A stretch of 64,000 nucleotides of DNA. Origin: Primulina eburnea. Taxonomy: Eukaryota; Streptophyta; Magnoliopsida; Lamiales; Gesneriaceae. Within the stretch, counting starts at the first letter, position 1, and each line of letters begins with the position of its first letter. The translations under genes and the position numbers were made by a program. The notes under the pieces were generated by a model. The model was not told the DNA's origin and did no database searches. It worked only from the letters and a program-made list of their open reading frames with translations. The DNA lies in NCBI RefSeq assembly GCF_022965805.1, contig NC_133110.1, positions 33,728,317-33,792,316 on the forward strand. The letters run 5' to 3'. Below are positions 55,061-64,000 of the stretch, in pieces.

Positions 55061-58000
55061 ACCCTTAGTTTTCTTCTCGAGGGCCGTGCGCGCAAGTGGT
55101 GGCGATCGACTTCTGCGCCGATAGTCCAGTCTCAGGGTAGGGTGACTTGGGCCGATTTCCGTGCAGCTTTCATGCAGCTGTATTTTCCTCCAGCCCTTCG
55201 CCAGGCAAAGACGATTGAACTGCTGAATCTTAAGCAGGGGAGTATGTCTGTTGATGAATATCAGCAGAAATTCTTCGAGTTGTTACCCTTTGCTCCTCAT
55301 ATCAGTGGCAGTTCTGAGGCCAAGTATGACCATTTCCTTCAGGGTCTTAACCAGGAGATTTTTGATCGAGTCACTGTCTGTGATAATCCTACTTCTTATG
55401 ATGGGTTAGTGAACCGGTGTCGCCAGGCAGAGATCAGTCTCCAGCGTGGTAGGGCTATTCTTTCTTCTAGACCTCCGAGTACTTTGAGCCCTCGATCTCA
55501 GTCCTTCAAGAAGTCAGGTTCTTCATCTTCTGGATCTGGATCACGGTCTAGCGGTGTTTTCCGCTTTGGTAAGAAGAAGGTTTCTTGTGTGCATTGTGGG
55601 AAGAACCATCCATCGGAGCAATGCCGATCAGCCGCGGGAGCTTGTTTTCAGTGTGGAGAGATGGGTCATCTCAAGAAGAATTGTCCTCAGTTGCGAGGTG
55701 GAGCAGGATCTGGTTCCGGATCTCAGACGACTGTTCAGCAGAGGAGGAAGGGTCAGGCAGTGGGTAGTTCAAATCTTCGACCTCGTGCCCAAGGTCAGGT
55801 TTTTGCGCTGAACCAGGATCAGGCTGCAGATGAGACAGAGAGAGTCATAGCAGGTACTTTTCGTTTATGCGGTATTCCTGCTTTTGTTCTTATTGATACC
55901 GGAGCATCACATTCATTCATTTCTGCACGATTTGTTAAGCGTCATAAGTTACCGTATGTTTCTTTAGACGTCATTCTTTCCGTTTCTACTCCTATGGGTC
56001 ATTCGGTGTTAGCAAAGCGTCTAGTGATGGGTTGCCCCTTAGATTTTGAGGGTAACGAATTGATGGCGAATCTTATGATCCTGGAGATGGAAGATTTTGA
56101 TTGTATTGTGGGTATAGACCTATTGACTACCTACCGAGCTACTGTGGATTGTTACCAGAAGCTTGTTCAGTTTCGTACGACTGAGAGCTCTAGTTGGTTT
56201 TTCTATGGTGAGGGAGCGCGACCTCCGATGCCAGTGGTATCTGCTCTGAAAGCCTGTCGTGCTTTAGAGTCGGGCGGGGAAGGTTACCTCATCTATGCGA
56301 TTGATTTGTCCACAGGTAGTGTTGGTATAGATGATATTCCAGTGGTTTGTGAATTTCCTGATGTTTTTCCAGATGAGATTCCTGGTTTTCCTCCGATTAG
56401 AGAGGTGGAATTTGGCATCGAGTTAGTGCCAGGGACTGCACCGATTTCTCGTGCCCCCTATCGTCTTGCTCCGTCAGAGATGAGGGAATTGAAGCAGCAG
56501 TTGCAGGATCTTCTTGATAAAGGTTATATTCGTCCGAGTGTTTCACCTTGGGGAGCTCCAGTCTTGTTTGTCAAGAAAAAGGATGGATCGATGCGATTGT
56601 GTATTGATTATCGCCAGCTGAATCGTGTGACGATCAAAAACAAGTATCCATTACCTCGTATCGATGACTTGTTCGATCAGCTTCAGGGTACCTCTGTTTA
56701 CTCCAAGATTGACTTGCGATCGGGTTATCATCAGATGAGAGTCAGAGATGATGATATTTCCAAGACTGCATTTCGTACTCGATATGGGCATTACGAGTTT
56801 CTAGTTATGCCATTCGGATTGACGAATGCGCCAGCGGTGTTCATGGATCTAATGAACCGAGTCTTTCGGGATTTTCTGGATCAGTTTGTTGTGGTTTTCA
56901 TCGATGATATCTTGATTTATTCTCACAGTATGGAAGAGCATGTCCAGCACTTGAGGATGGTGTTGCAGATTCTTCGCGAGAAGCAATTGTATGCTAAGCT
57001 GAGTAAGTGCGAGTTCTGGATTGATCGTGTAGTATTCCTTGGTCATGTTATTTCCAAGGAAGGAATTTCTGTGGATCCTAGCAAGATTGAGGCAGTGCTG
57101 AATTGGTCACGTCCTACGACAGTGGCTGAGATTCGTAGTTTTCTAGGACTGGCAGGGTATTATCGTCGCTTCATCGTGAATTTCTCTCAGGTAGCTAGAC
57201 CATTGACGCAGCTTACTCGGAAGGATGTTCCATTTGAGTGGTCATCTGAGTGCGAAGATAGTTTCAGAGAGCTTCGTCGACTTCTGACTTCTGCACCTGT
57301 TTTGGCATTACCGTCAGGATCTGATGGTTTCAGTGTTTATACCGATGCTTCTTTGCAAGGTTTAGGGTGTGTGTTGACGCAGAATGGTCATGTGATCGCT
57401 TATGCTTCTAGGCAGTTGAAATCTCACGAGGAAAAGTATCCTATTCATGATCTAGAATTAGCTGCTATTGTGTTTGCGCTAAAGATCTGGCGTCATTATT
57501 TGTACGGGGTTAAGTTTGAAATTTTTACTGATCATAAGAGTCTGAAGTATCTGTTCACTCAGGCTGAGTTGAACATGAGACAACGTCGTTGGATGGATCT
57601 ACTTAAAGATTATGACTACGAGATCAAGTACCATCCAGGTTCTGCGAATCTCACAGCCGATGCTCTTAGTCGCAAGGTGAGAGCTTCTGCACTTCAGACT
57701 AGTGCTATGTTTAGTACTATCCAGGATTGCTGTTCGTTGGGATTTAATTTCAAACATCGGAAAGGTATGGAGAGCATTCGTGTAGCTACCATTTTATCTG
57801 AGCCAGTTTTGTTCGCTCGGATTCGAGATGCTCAGATGTCTGATCTCAAGACTCAGAGATTAGCTCGGTTAGCGGGTGGAGATAGCGGTTTCCACTATCA
57901 GTCTAATGGTCTTCTGTGTTTGTCTAATCGGGTTGTAGTACCAGAGGATGATACTTTGAGGGAAGAGATCTTGTCTCAGGCCCATCGAAGCAAGTTGAGT

Positions 58001-59233
58001 GTCCATCCAGGAAGCAACAAGATGTATAAAGATTTGAGGACACGATTTTGGTGGAAAGGGATGAAACGCAGCGTTTATCAGTTTGTCTCCAAGTGTCTAG
58101 TTTGTCAACAAATTAAGGCAGAGCACCGTCGACCTGGAGGATTATTGTTGAATCTACCTATTCCTGAATGGAAGTGGGAGCATATCGCGATGGATTTCAT
58201 TACTCACTTACCATTGTCTTCGAGGAACAGTGATGCTATTTGGGTAGTGGTAGATCGACTCACCAAGTCTGCTCATTTTCTGCCATATAACCGTGATTTC
58301 ACTTTCGATCGTATGGCTCGCTTGTATATTCAAGAAATTTTACGTTTGCATGGAGTGCCAGTCAGTATTGTTAGTGACAGAGATCCTCGTTTTACCTCAC
58401 GATTTTGGGGTAGTTTCCAGTCAGCATTGGGCACGTCACTAAGTTTGAGTACGGCTTATCATCCAGAGACTGACGGTCAGTCAGAGAGGACTATCCGTAC
58501 GCTTGAGGATATGTTGCGAGCTTGTGTTATGGATTTCGGAACCGCTTGGCAGGATCATTTGCCTCTGATTGAGTTCGCGTACAACAACAGCTATCATCGT
58601 AGTATTGGTATGGCACCATTTGAGGCGTTGTATGGGCGACGTTGTCGTACTCCATTATTTTGGGACGAAGTTGGGGAACGACAAGTTGAAGGACCAGAGT
58701 TAGTCCAACAGGCCATTGATAAAGTAGCAGTAATCAAGAAACGGATTAAGACTGCTCAGGATCGACAAGCTAGTTATGCGAATACCAAGCGTCGACCTCT
58801 TCAGTTCCAGCAAGGTGAGAAAGTGTTTCTCAAAGTGTCACCGTTTCGGCGAATTCTGAGATTCGGTCTCAAGGGTAAGCTATCTCCGAGATTTATTGGT
58901 CCTTTTGAGATTCTAGAATGTGTGGGAGATTTGGCTTACAGGTTAGCATTACCTCCGTATCTGTCTGGGATTCATGACGTGTTTCACGTATCCCTTTTGC
59001 GACGGTATTTAGCAGATGAATCGCATGTATTGCATCCTTCAGAAGTCCAGCTTGATACTAACTTGTCTTATGTGGAAAGACCGGTTCGGATTTTAGACCG
59101 GAAAGACAAAGTGTTGAGGAATAAGACCATTCCCCTTGTCTTAGTTCAGTGGCAACGTCGAGGCACAGAGGAAGCCACTTGGGAGCTGGAAAGTAGTATG
59201 CAATCTGAACATCCAGAGTTGTTTGAGTTGTAA
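55061..59233 (+). CDS. T2 Gag-Pol, main part after the T2i insertion
   Basis: 1390 residues open without a stop, continuing the 84 codons at 49473-49724; together 1474 residues, matching T1. It includes the rest of gag ([12 protein letters not shown]), both zinc fingers ([26 protein letters not shown]), protease [22 protein letters not shown], RNase H YTDASL, the integrase finger and DDE ([20 protein letters not shown]) and the chromodomain-like end ([11 protein letters not shown]). Identity with T1 is very high. The first in-frame ATG here is within gag (about 55172), so a truncated product is conceivable but it would lack its normal start. Confidence 0.94.
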   Translation, partial: TLSFLLEGRARKWWRSTSAPIVQSQGRVTWADFRAAFMQLYFPPALRQAKTIELLNLKQGSMSVDEYQQKFFELLPFAPHISGSSEAKYDHFLQGLNQEIFDRVTVCDNPTSYDGLVNRCRQAEISLQRGRAILSSRPPSTLSPRSQSFKKSGSSSSGSGSRSSGVFRFGKKKVSCVHCGKNHPSEQCRSAAGACFQCGEMGHLKKNCPQLRGGAGSGSGSQTTVQQRRKGQAVGSSNLRPRAQGQVFALNQDQAADETERVIAGTFRLCGIPAFVLIDTGASHSFISARFVKRHKLPYVSLDVILSVSTPMGHSVLAKRLVMGCPLDFEGNELMANLMILEMEDFDCIVGIDLLTTYRATVDCYQKLVQFRTTESSSWFFYGEGARPPMPVVSALKACRALESGGEGYLIYAIDLSTGSVGIDDIPVVCEFPDVFPDEIPGFPPIREVEFGIELVPGTAPISRAPYRLAPSEMRELKQQLQDLLDKGYIRPSVSPWGAPVLFVKKKDGSMRLCIDYRQLNRVTIKNKYPLPRIDDLFDQLQGTSVYSKIDLRSGYHQMRVRDDDISKTAFRTRYGHYEFLVMPFGLTNAPAVFMDLMNRVFRDFLDQFVVVFIDDILIYSHSMEEHVQHLRMVLQILREKQLYAKLSKCEFWIDRVVFLGHVISKEGISVDPSKIEAVLNWSRPTTVAEIRSFLGLAGYYRRFIVNFSQVARPLTQLTRKDVPFEWSSECEDSFRELRRLLTSAPVLALPSGSDGFSVYTDASLQGLGCVLTQNGHVIAYASRQLKSHEEKYPIHDLELAAIVFALKIWRHYLYGVKFEIFTDHKSLKYLFTQAELNMRQRRWMDLLKDYDYEIKYHPGSANLTADALSRKVRASALQTSAMFSTIQDCCSLGFNFKHRKGMESIRVATILSEPVLFARIRDAQMSDLKTQRLARLAGGDSGFHYQSNGLLCLSNRVVVPEDDTLREEILSQAHRSKLSVHPGSNKMYKDLRTRFWWKGMKRSVYQFVSKCLVCQQIKAEHRRPGGLLLNLPIPEWKWEHIAMDFITHLPLSSRNSDAIWVVVDRLTKSAHFLPYNRDFTFDRMARLYIQEILRLHGVPVSIVSDRDPRFTSRFWGSFQSALGTSLSLSTAYHPETDGQSERTIRTLEDMLRACVMDFGTAWQDHLPLIEFAYNNSYHRSIGMAPFEALYGRRCRTPLFWDEVGERQVEGPELVQQAIDKVAVIKKRIKTAQDRQASYANTKRRPLQFQQGEKVFLKVSPFRRILRFGLKGKLSPRFIGPFEILECVGDLAYRLALPPYLSGIHDVFHVSLLRRYLADESHVLHPSEVQLDTNLSYVERPVRILDRKDKVLRNKTIPLVLVQWQRRGTEEATWELESSMQSEHPELFEL

Positions 59234-59352
59234 ACATTGTAATGGGATGTAATTGTTATACAGTTGTAATGAAGAATATTTGCAGTGTATTACAATGGTG
59301 TTTTATTCTCTTGCCTAAATTTCGAGGACGAAATCTTTTAAGGGGGGGAGAA
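59234..59352 (+). promoter_or_regulatory. T2 3' untranslated region and polypurine tract
   Basis: The tract TTTTAAGGGGGGGAGAA ends at 59352, directly before the 3' LTR. The segment before it, TTTCGAGGACGAAATC, is conserved across the T1/T2 families. Confidence 0.85.
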
Positions 59353-60741
59353 TGTAGTAGCCCGAATTCCAAAATTGGGTAATTAACGGATTAATGGTGA
59401 TTAAGAAGGTTTAATGTGTAATTTTGACCGAGGTCATGATCGGACGGACCGAAGATGGTTCGGTAGCACCGAAGAGTTCGGATGATCCGAAGTGTAGGTT
59501 CGGTGGATCCGATCATGAGGTGTCAAGAGTTGATCGACACGTCAGTTTACATGCAAGTTCGGATGATCCGAAGTGTAGGTTCGGTGGATCCGAACATAGC
59601 CTATAAATAGTGCTCGGATTTCCTCATTTTGCATTGCAAATTCTTGAGTTGTGTCTCATATTTGAGAGGTTTGGAAGGTTTCTAGGTTAGTTGTCGGTCG
59701 AGCGATAGCCAAGAGCTGCCAGGATTGGTAGCGTAGCGACGCCTGAGTTACGAGGCAATCGACATCAAAGGGCTGTCGACGGACGAAGGTAAACCCTAAA
59801 CCTTTGGTAGTACTGGAGAGTACTGGTTTTGCTAGTCGAGCATGGTAGTATTGTTCATTGGGTATGCTTTTGATGCGTAGGCTTGTTCTAGACCTGATTA
59901 GCGGTGTTTGCATAAGGCTAGGCTTGCTGTGATAGAGGTACGAAAGTACTATCCGAGATATCCTGGTCGAGTATACATTCTTATATGTGTTGGATGATTA
60001 TGTGGTGCATTGATATATGTCATATGATGCATGCTATTATGTCACGCTTTATGATGCATGTTGCATTTCATGTTGAGCCGTATCTCCTTCGAGATAGCCT
60101 TTATTGTTGAGCTGTATCTCTTTCGAGATAAGCTATATCTTGTGGGGCCGCTCAGCCCTGTCCTGTCTTGTGGACGCATGGACACCGAGAGTACACAGTG
60201 GCCGACGGGTCCGGAGGGCTTCGGTGATCCGGGACATTTTAGGTCCACGTCTGTTCTTGTAGTGGATGCAGTGACCCAGAGGAGTACCGCGCGGCACTAT
60301 CCACTTGGCGCCTCTAGACTAAGCATATTGAGATCCTTTGTTACTCCTGTTTCTTGACTACCCTGGTATCATATCATAGCATGTGCATTTCATATAGGCT
60401 TGTATACTCATGCTTTTGTACTGGGCGTTCTTATCGCTCACGTCCTCGGTTTTGTTTATCTTGGACACCCCATTCCCACGGGGCAGGCCTCAGGTTGGAT
60501 GGCTCAGGAGGAGGTTGAGGAGGACGTTGAGTAGCCGGTCGATTTAGTTCTTCAGTACTGTTTTGTTAAGATAAGGTTGTACCGTATACTTTTACTTTTA
60601 ATTTGAGTTGTTCTGGACTTCGATTGGGTTGTATAACTATCGTTTGTTGACCGTTTCCGCAATTATCTCTGATTATTATTAGTTAGGTTAATTGCATGCT
60701 TAGTTCTTGCTTAGTAGGTGATTATGGAACGGGTCACTACA
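59353..60741 (+). repeat. 3' LTR of T2
   Basis: 1389 bp. Matches the 5' LTR apart from a 61-bp U3 repeat loss and a few substitutions; ends GGGTCACTACA. Confidence 0.95.
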
Positions 60742-60746
60742 ATTCC

Positions 60747-61021
60747 TCACTCCCAAACCCAAGTATACCGAGAAACTAGTTTCTCTAACTCACAAAAGAG
60801 AATTCCCGCACTCAAGAAAAAATACACTCTTTTTTCTATGCACTCTTTTTTTTATCAAAGCTGAAAAGATTTTGATTTTGGGATACAATAACTGAAGGAA
60901 TTGAGCTCTATTTATAACTAATTCCTTCGTTCAGTTTTGCAACTTTTCCGATGTGAGATGTGGTTTAATTTTATTTTATTTAATGTGGGTCTCACCCCCA
61001 TTAAATAAATCTCACCTAACA
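60747..61021 (-). repeat. 3' LTR of C3, part 2
   Basis: Continues the C3 LTR after T2 and ends CTCACCTAACA. Then comes the polypurine tract (minus, CAAGTGGGAGAATT) at 61022-61036. Confidence 0.9.
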
Positions 61022-61127
61022 ATTCTCCCACTTGAAGACTTGATTTCAATCACGTCTTCACACCATCAGTGCAGCAGCTCATACCTATTTTATTAGTCCA
61101 GGAGACCAACTGAAGTCAAACACAACT

Positions 61128-63425
61128 TCATTTTTTCAATGATAACAGTCTTCGTGAGCATTTAGCTGGATTCTTGCTTGCAGGAATCTTCTCAAGCTTT
61201 AAAACTCCATTCAGCTTATCTCTAAGGATCCCCATTCCAAGGATTTGTTTTGCAGCACCCAAATCCTTCAAATCAAATTCTTTTGATAACTCTTTCTCGA
61301 GTTTATAAATCTCCTCCATACAAGCTCTAGCTATCAACATATCATCTATATATATCAATAGTATTATATAATAACCATCAAGCTTCACATAACAACTTTG
61401 ATCAGCCTGATACCTCAGAAAATCATCATTATTCATTACATCATCAAACTTCTTGTACCACTGTCTTGGAGCTTGTTTAAGACCATACAAGCTCTTCTGA
61501 AGTTTTCACATCATTTTCTCTTGCCCACGTACTTCAAATCCCTGTGATTGATTCATTTCTTCATCTAGCTTAACATGAAGAAACGTCTTCTTTACATCTA
61601 ACTGTTCCAGATATAAATATTCTTGTACCATCAATCCAAGTACAGTGCTGATAGTAGTTAACTTTACCACCAGAGAGAAAATATCAGTGTAACCATTGAC
61701 TTCCTTTTCACCTTTTACAACAAGTATTTCTTTGCACCGCTTGCTACCGTCATGTTTTAACCGGTACTCCCACTTGCTATGTAAAACATTTTTACCTTCA
61801 GGAAGTTCTGACAACTCTCACATGTGAATGGATGATAGTGAATCCATCATATCTTCCATGGTTAACTCCCACTGTTTAAAGGTCTCATAAACATCCGATT
61901 TATTTTTCACAAAATAAACCCAAAATTTCTTGCTCGAACCGTCAACAGTAGTGCCATAATATCTTGAGTGATCTCCAAGGATGTCGCAGGAGATGGTCCA
62001 CACACATCAGTATGTACCAGCTCCAAATCAGTTGATTTCGGTTCTCTAACCTCTTTTGAAAAGCTCACATTTTTCTTTTTTCCAAAAAATACAGCTTCAC
62101 ACAGCTTGTGTTCAACTATCTTTAATTTCGATAGCTTTCCGTTTGAAACAAGCATCTTCATTCCCTTCTCACTCGTATCCCCAAGCCTACTATGCCATAG
62201 ACTTGAATTAACTCGAGCATCCACAGCCGCTAATTTATTTCTCAAGCTGGATGTTAGATAAACTGTTCCAGTTTTCTTTCCTCGAGCAACAATCATGGCT
62301 CCCTTGTTCACTTTCCAAGAACCATCACCAAAGGTCACCTTATGACCTTCGTCGTCAAGTTGTCCCACTGAAATCAGATGTGTGTCAACTTTGGTACATG
62401 TCTTACTTTGTTGATTTTCCAGACAGATCCATTTTTCATCTTCATCCGGATATCACCTATACTAATTATTTCCGAATATTTTCCATCAGCCAGGAAAACT
62501 TTTCCGTAATCTCCCGCAATGTAATTATCGAATACATCACAATTACCAGTGGTATGAAACGAAGCTTCCGAGTCCATAACCCAAGAATCAAACGGGCTTT
62601 CCATGGATAGTAATAGAGCATCATGTACCTCCCCAGTAACAACATTAGCGTTGTTCTTTGTTGATTTGCAATTATTTTTCAAGTGATCACTCTCACCACA
62701 ACTCCAGCACTTCACATTTTTTTCAAATGTGTTGTTTTCTTTTTCATTTCTTGACTTGGATCTACCATGTCATTGGTTAAAACTCTTTTCGCTACTCCTA
62801 CCCCTTCCTCTATTCTTGATATTTAGAGCAGAACTAGATGATGTTCTTTCACCCTAATCCATCCTGCGAGCTTCTTCAGCAAGAATTTGTTCTATGACAT
62901 CATTGAATTGTACATTTCTTTTTCCAACAGAGTTGCTAACTGCTGCCCGCATTGGTTCCCAAATGTATGGTAAAGACGCCAAAAGAATAAGTGCCCGAAT
63001 CTCATCATCAAATTTAATTTCAACCGATGTAAGCTGTGAAACATTCGTGTTGAATTCATTGATGTGTTTAGTCACCGATGCATCTTCTCTCATCTTCAAG
63101 TTAAATAACTTCTTCATGAAATGTACTTTATTATTTGTCGATAGCTTTTCGTACATGTCCGACAAAATGGACATCACCTCCTCCGTTGTTTTTGCTTCCG
63201 CCACGTTATGTGTCACGTTCTTCGTTAGGGTCAATCGTATTACACCTAACACTTGTCGGTCAAGAAGCTTCCAGTCATCATCCTCCATCTTTTCCGGTTT
63301 TTTTCTGATAGAGGTTGATGCAACTTCTTGCTATACAAATAATCAATTATTTGTAACCGCCAGAACGAAAAATCTATTCCGTCGAACTTGTTGATTCCCG
63401 GTCCCTATCCATCATCTCCAGCCAT
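61128..63425 (-). pseudogene. Gag-Pol remnant of C3
   Basis: The ATG at 63425 (MAGDDG) is followed by a stop. Gag frame pieces lie at 63288-62854, knuckle CWSCGESDHLKNNC at about 62715, protease VMDSEASFH (Gly of DSG is Glu) and INT finger WHSRLGDTSEKGMKM near 62170. At YETFKQW the sequence jumps to ELTMEDMMDSLSS, so the integrase core is lost. RT follows with [16 protein letters not shown] and LIYIDDMLI. At GVLKLEKIPASKNPA it jumps to the end of RNase H, so that domain is lost too. Stops and frameshifts are frequent. Confidence 0.9.
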
Positions 63426-63548
63426 CAATTCTCTAGCCTTAGCAAAAAATCTAAAAATTCTTTTCTGATGTGGAAGATCAGACAAAGCTGCAACCACAGA
63501 CCATACTCAGAATTCTTAAAATTTTCACAACGAGACTCTGATACCAGT

Positions 63549-63729
63549 TGTTGAGAAACTACACGAAGCGATGTCAATCACGATAATAATAGCACCCAAA
63601 AATACGGAATAAAATAATCAACAAAACACAAAGATTTATGTGGTTCACCCAATATAGGTTATGTCCACGGAGCACTGGAACTTTCAGTTTATAACCGAAA
63701 GAAATATTACAACAAGTGTATACATCAAT
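63549..63729 (-). repeat. 5' LTR of C3, truncated
   Basis: TGTTGAGAAACTACACG onward, homologous to 47734-47923; homology ends after ACATCAAT. The primer binding site (minus, CTGGTATCAGAGTC) is just left at about 63535-63548. Confidence 0.85.
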
Positions 63730-64000
63730 TGACGCGATCCCGCCCACGAGATCTTTGATTTGTCCCGATCTTTGAAACAAGTAATCGATAGGTGTGATAA
63801 TCGCCTCTAGATCACGCGGTCTAGCAACAATTAATCAACGATATGAACAATCTCATTCAAGAGAACCTCCAAAGAACCCGTCCTTGGCAACCCTCGTGAT
63901 ATTCGATTGACAAACGCCACAAAAGATAAATCTTTTGATAAGTTTGATTTGATACAATGCAAAAGTTATAACGAAACTTAAGCTTGCTTTTGAGAGAATT
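63730..64000. other. Unassigned sequence at the right edge
   Basis: Starts TGACGCGATCCCGCCC exactly where C3 LTR homology stops. A TG start suggests another LTR inserted here, but the other end is outside the window. No coding sequence recognised. Confidence 0.4.

Larger units (their letters stand above)
47924..60741 (+). mobile_element. Tekay-like Ty3/gypsy element T2, self-nested
   Basis: LTRs at 47924-49373 and 59353-60741, TSD ATTCC at 47919-47923 and 60742-60746. Its gag is interrupted by T2i, a deleted member of the same family. Apart from that insertion its gag-pol frame is intact. The 3' LTR is 61 bp shorter because one copy of a U3 repeat is missing between GGTTCGGTGGATCCGA direct repeats. 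Pol is nearly the same as in T1, but the LTR start differs (TGTAGTAGCCCGAATTCC here, TGTAGTATCCCGATGCC in T1). Confidence 0.95.
47734..63729 (-). mobile_element. Deleted Tork-like copia element C3, split by T2
   Basis: Same family as C1: LTR text, primer binding site and protein are clearly homologous. The 3' LTR is in two parts (47734-47923 and 60747-61021) around T2. The internal region is 61022-63548. The 5' LTR starts at 63549 and is cut off at about 63729 by unassigned sequence. The integrase core and most of RNase H are deleted, so it is non-autonomous. No TSD can be checked because the right end is lost. Confidence 0.88.

Noticed and set aside
55554..55811. 85-codon ORF within T2 gag
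   Set aside because: Off-frame counterpart of the T2 Gag-Pol, equivalent to the T1 shadow.
56849..57046. Antisense 65-codon ORF in T2 RT
   Set aside because: Opposite an intact conserved RT; no TATA and not kept open in T1 or T2i in a way that suggests function.

Overview
This is a nuclear window from a eudicot plant. It holds spliced host genes for a plant tetraspanin and a plastid DUF3353/CPP1-type protein, surrounded by plant-type Ty1/copia and Ty3/gypsy retrotransposons, hAT and CACTA DNA transposons. The repeat families and gene sequences would fit an asterid, perhaps Lamiales, but that placement is an impression and not shown by the sequence. Only about 4.4 kb (39.7-44.2 kb) is host gene space. 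Nearly all the rest is nested transposable elements, most with boundaries fixed by target-site duplications (TSDs).

Left block (1-36915). One old gypsy element (G1) runs from its 5' LTR, cut by the window edge, to the end of its 3' LTR at 36915. Its body is split by a non-autonomous CACTA element (1315-3436, TSD GAT) and by a young, coding-intact Tekay-like gypsy element on the minus strand (T1, 5295-12602, TSD CCATG). Its 3' LTR is split by a SIRE-like copia element (14167-26023, TSD GCATG) and by a hAT transposon (26112-36582, 8-bp TSD with one mismatch). The hAT itself carries a solo gypsy LTR inside its transposase (26989-28607, TSD CTTGA) and a Tork-like copia element (C1, 30803-35792, TSD CTAGG).

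Middle block (36916-47733). A decayed gypsy LTR-like stretch leads into AT-rich DNA with a MITE-like repeat. Then come two convergent host genes: a five-exon CPP1/DUF3353-family gene (+, 39912-42187) and a two-exon tetraspanin (-, 42673-43855). Downstream is a decayed copia element (about 44.88-47.68 kb, minus) carrying a 470-bp hAT-type MITE with a perfect 8-bp TSD.

Right block (47734-64000). A deleted copia element (C3, same family as C1) has one LTR split by a Tekay-like gypsy element (T2, 47924-60741, TSD ATTCC). T2's gag is in turn split by a shortened copy of its own family (T2i, 49725-55055, TSD TAGAG). From about 63730 to the end lies sequence I cannot assign.

How the pieces relate: T1 and T2 encode near-identical gag-pol proteins but have different U3 promoter regions. 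T1 looks potentially autonomous. T2 would be coding-intact but for T2i, and T2i and C3 lack protein domains, so they would depend on enzymes supplied by relatives. The least explained cargo is the 4.7 kb between pol and the 3' LTR of the SIRE-like element: two small antisense ORFs that resemble each other, each with its own TATA box, followed by a long sense ORF preceded by a good splice acceptor. I found no RNA genes, no CRISPR array and nothing bacterial. LTR divergences quoted are counts by eye.
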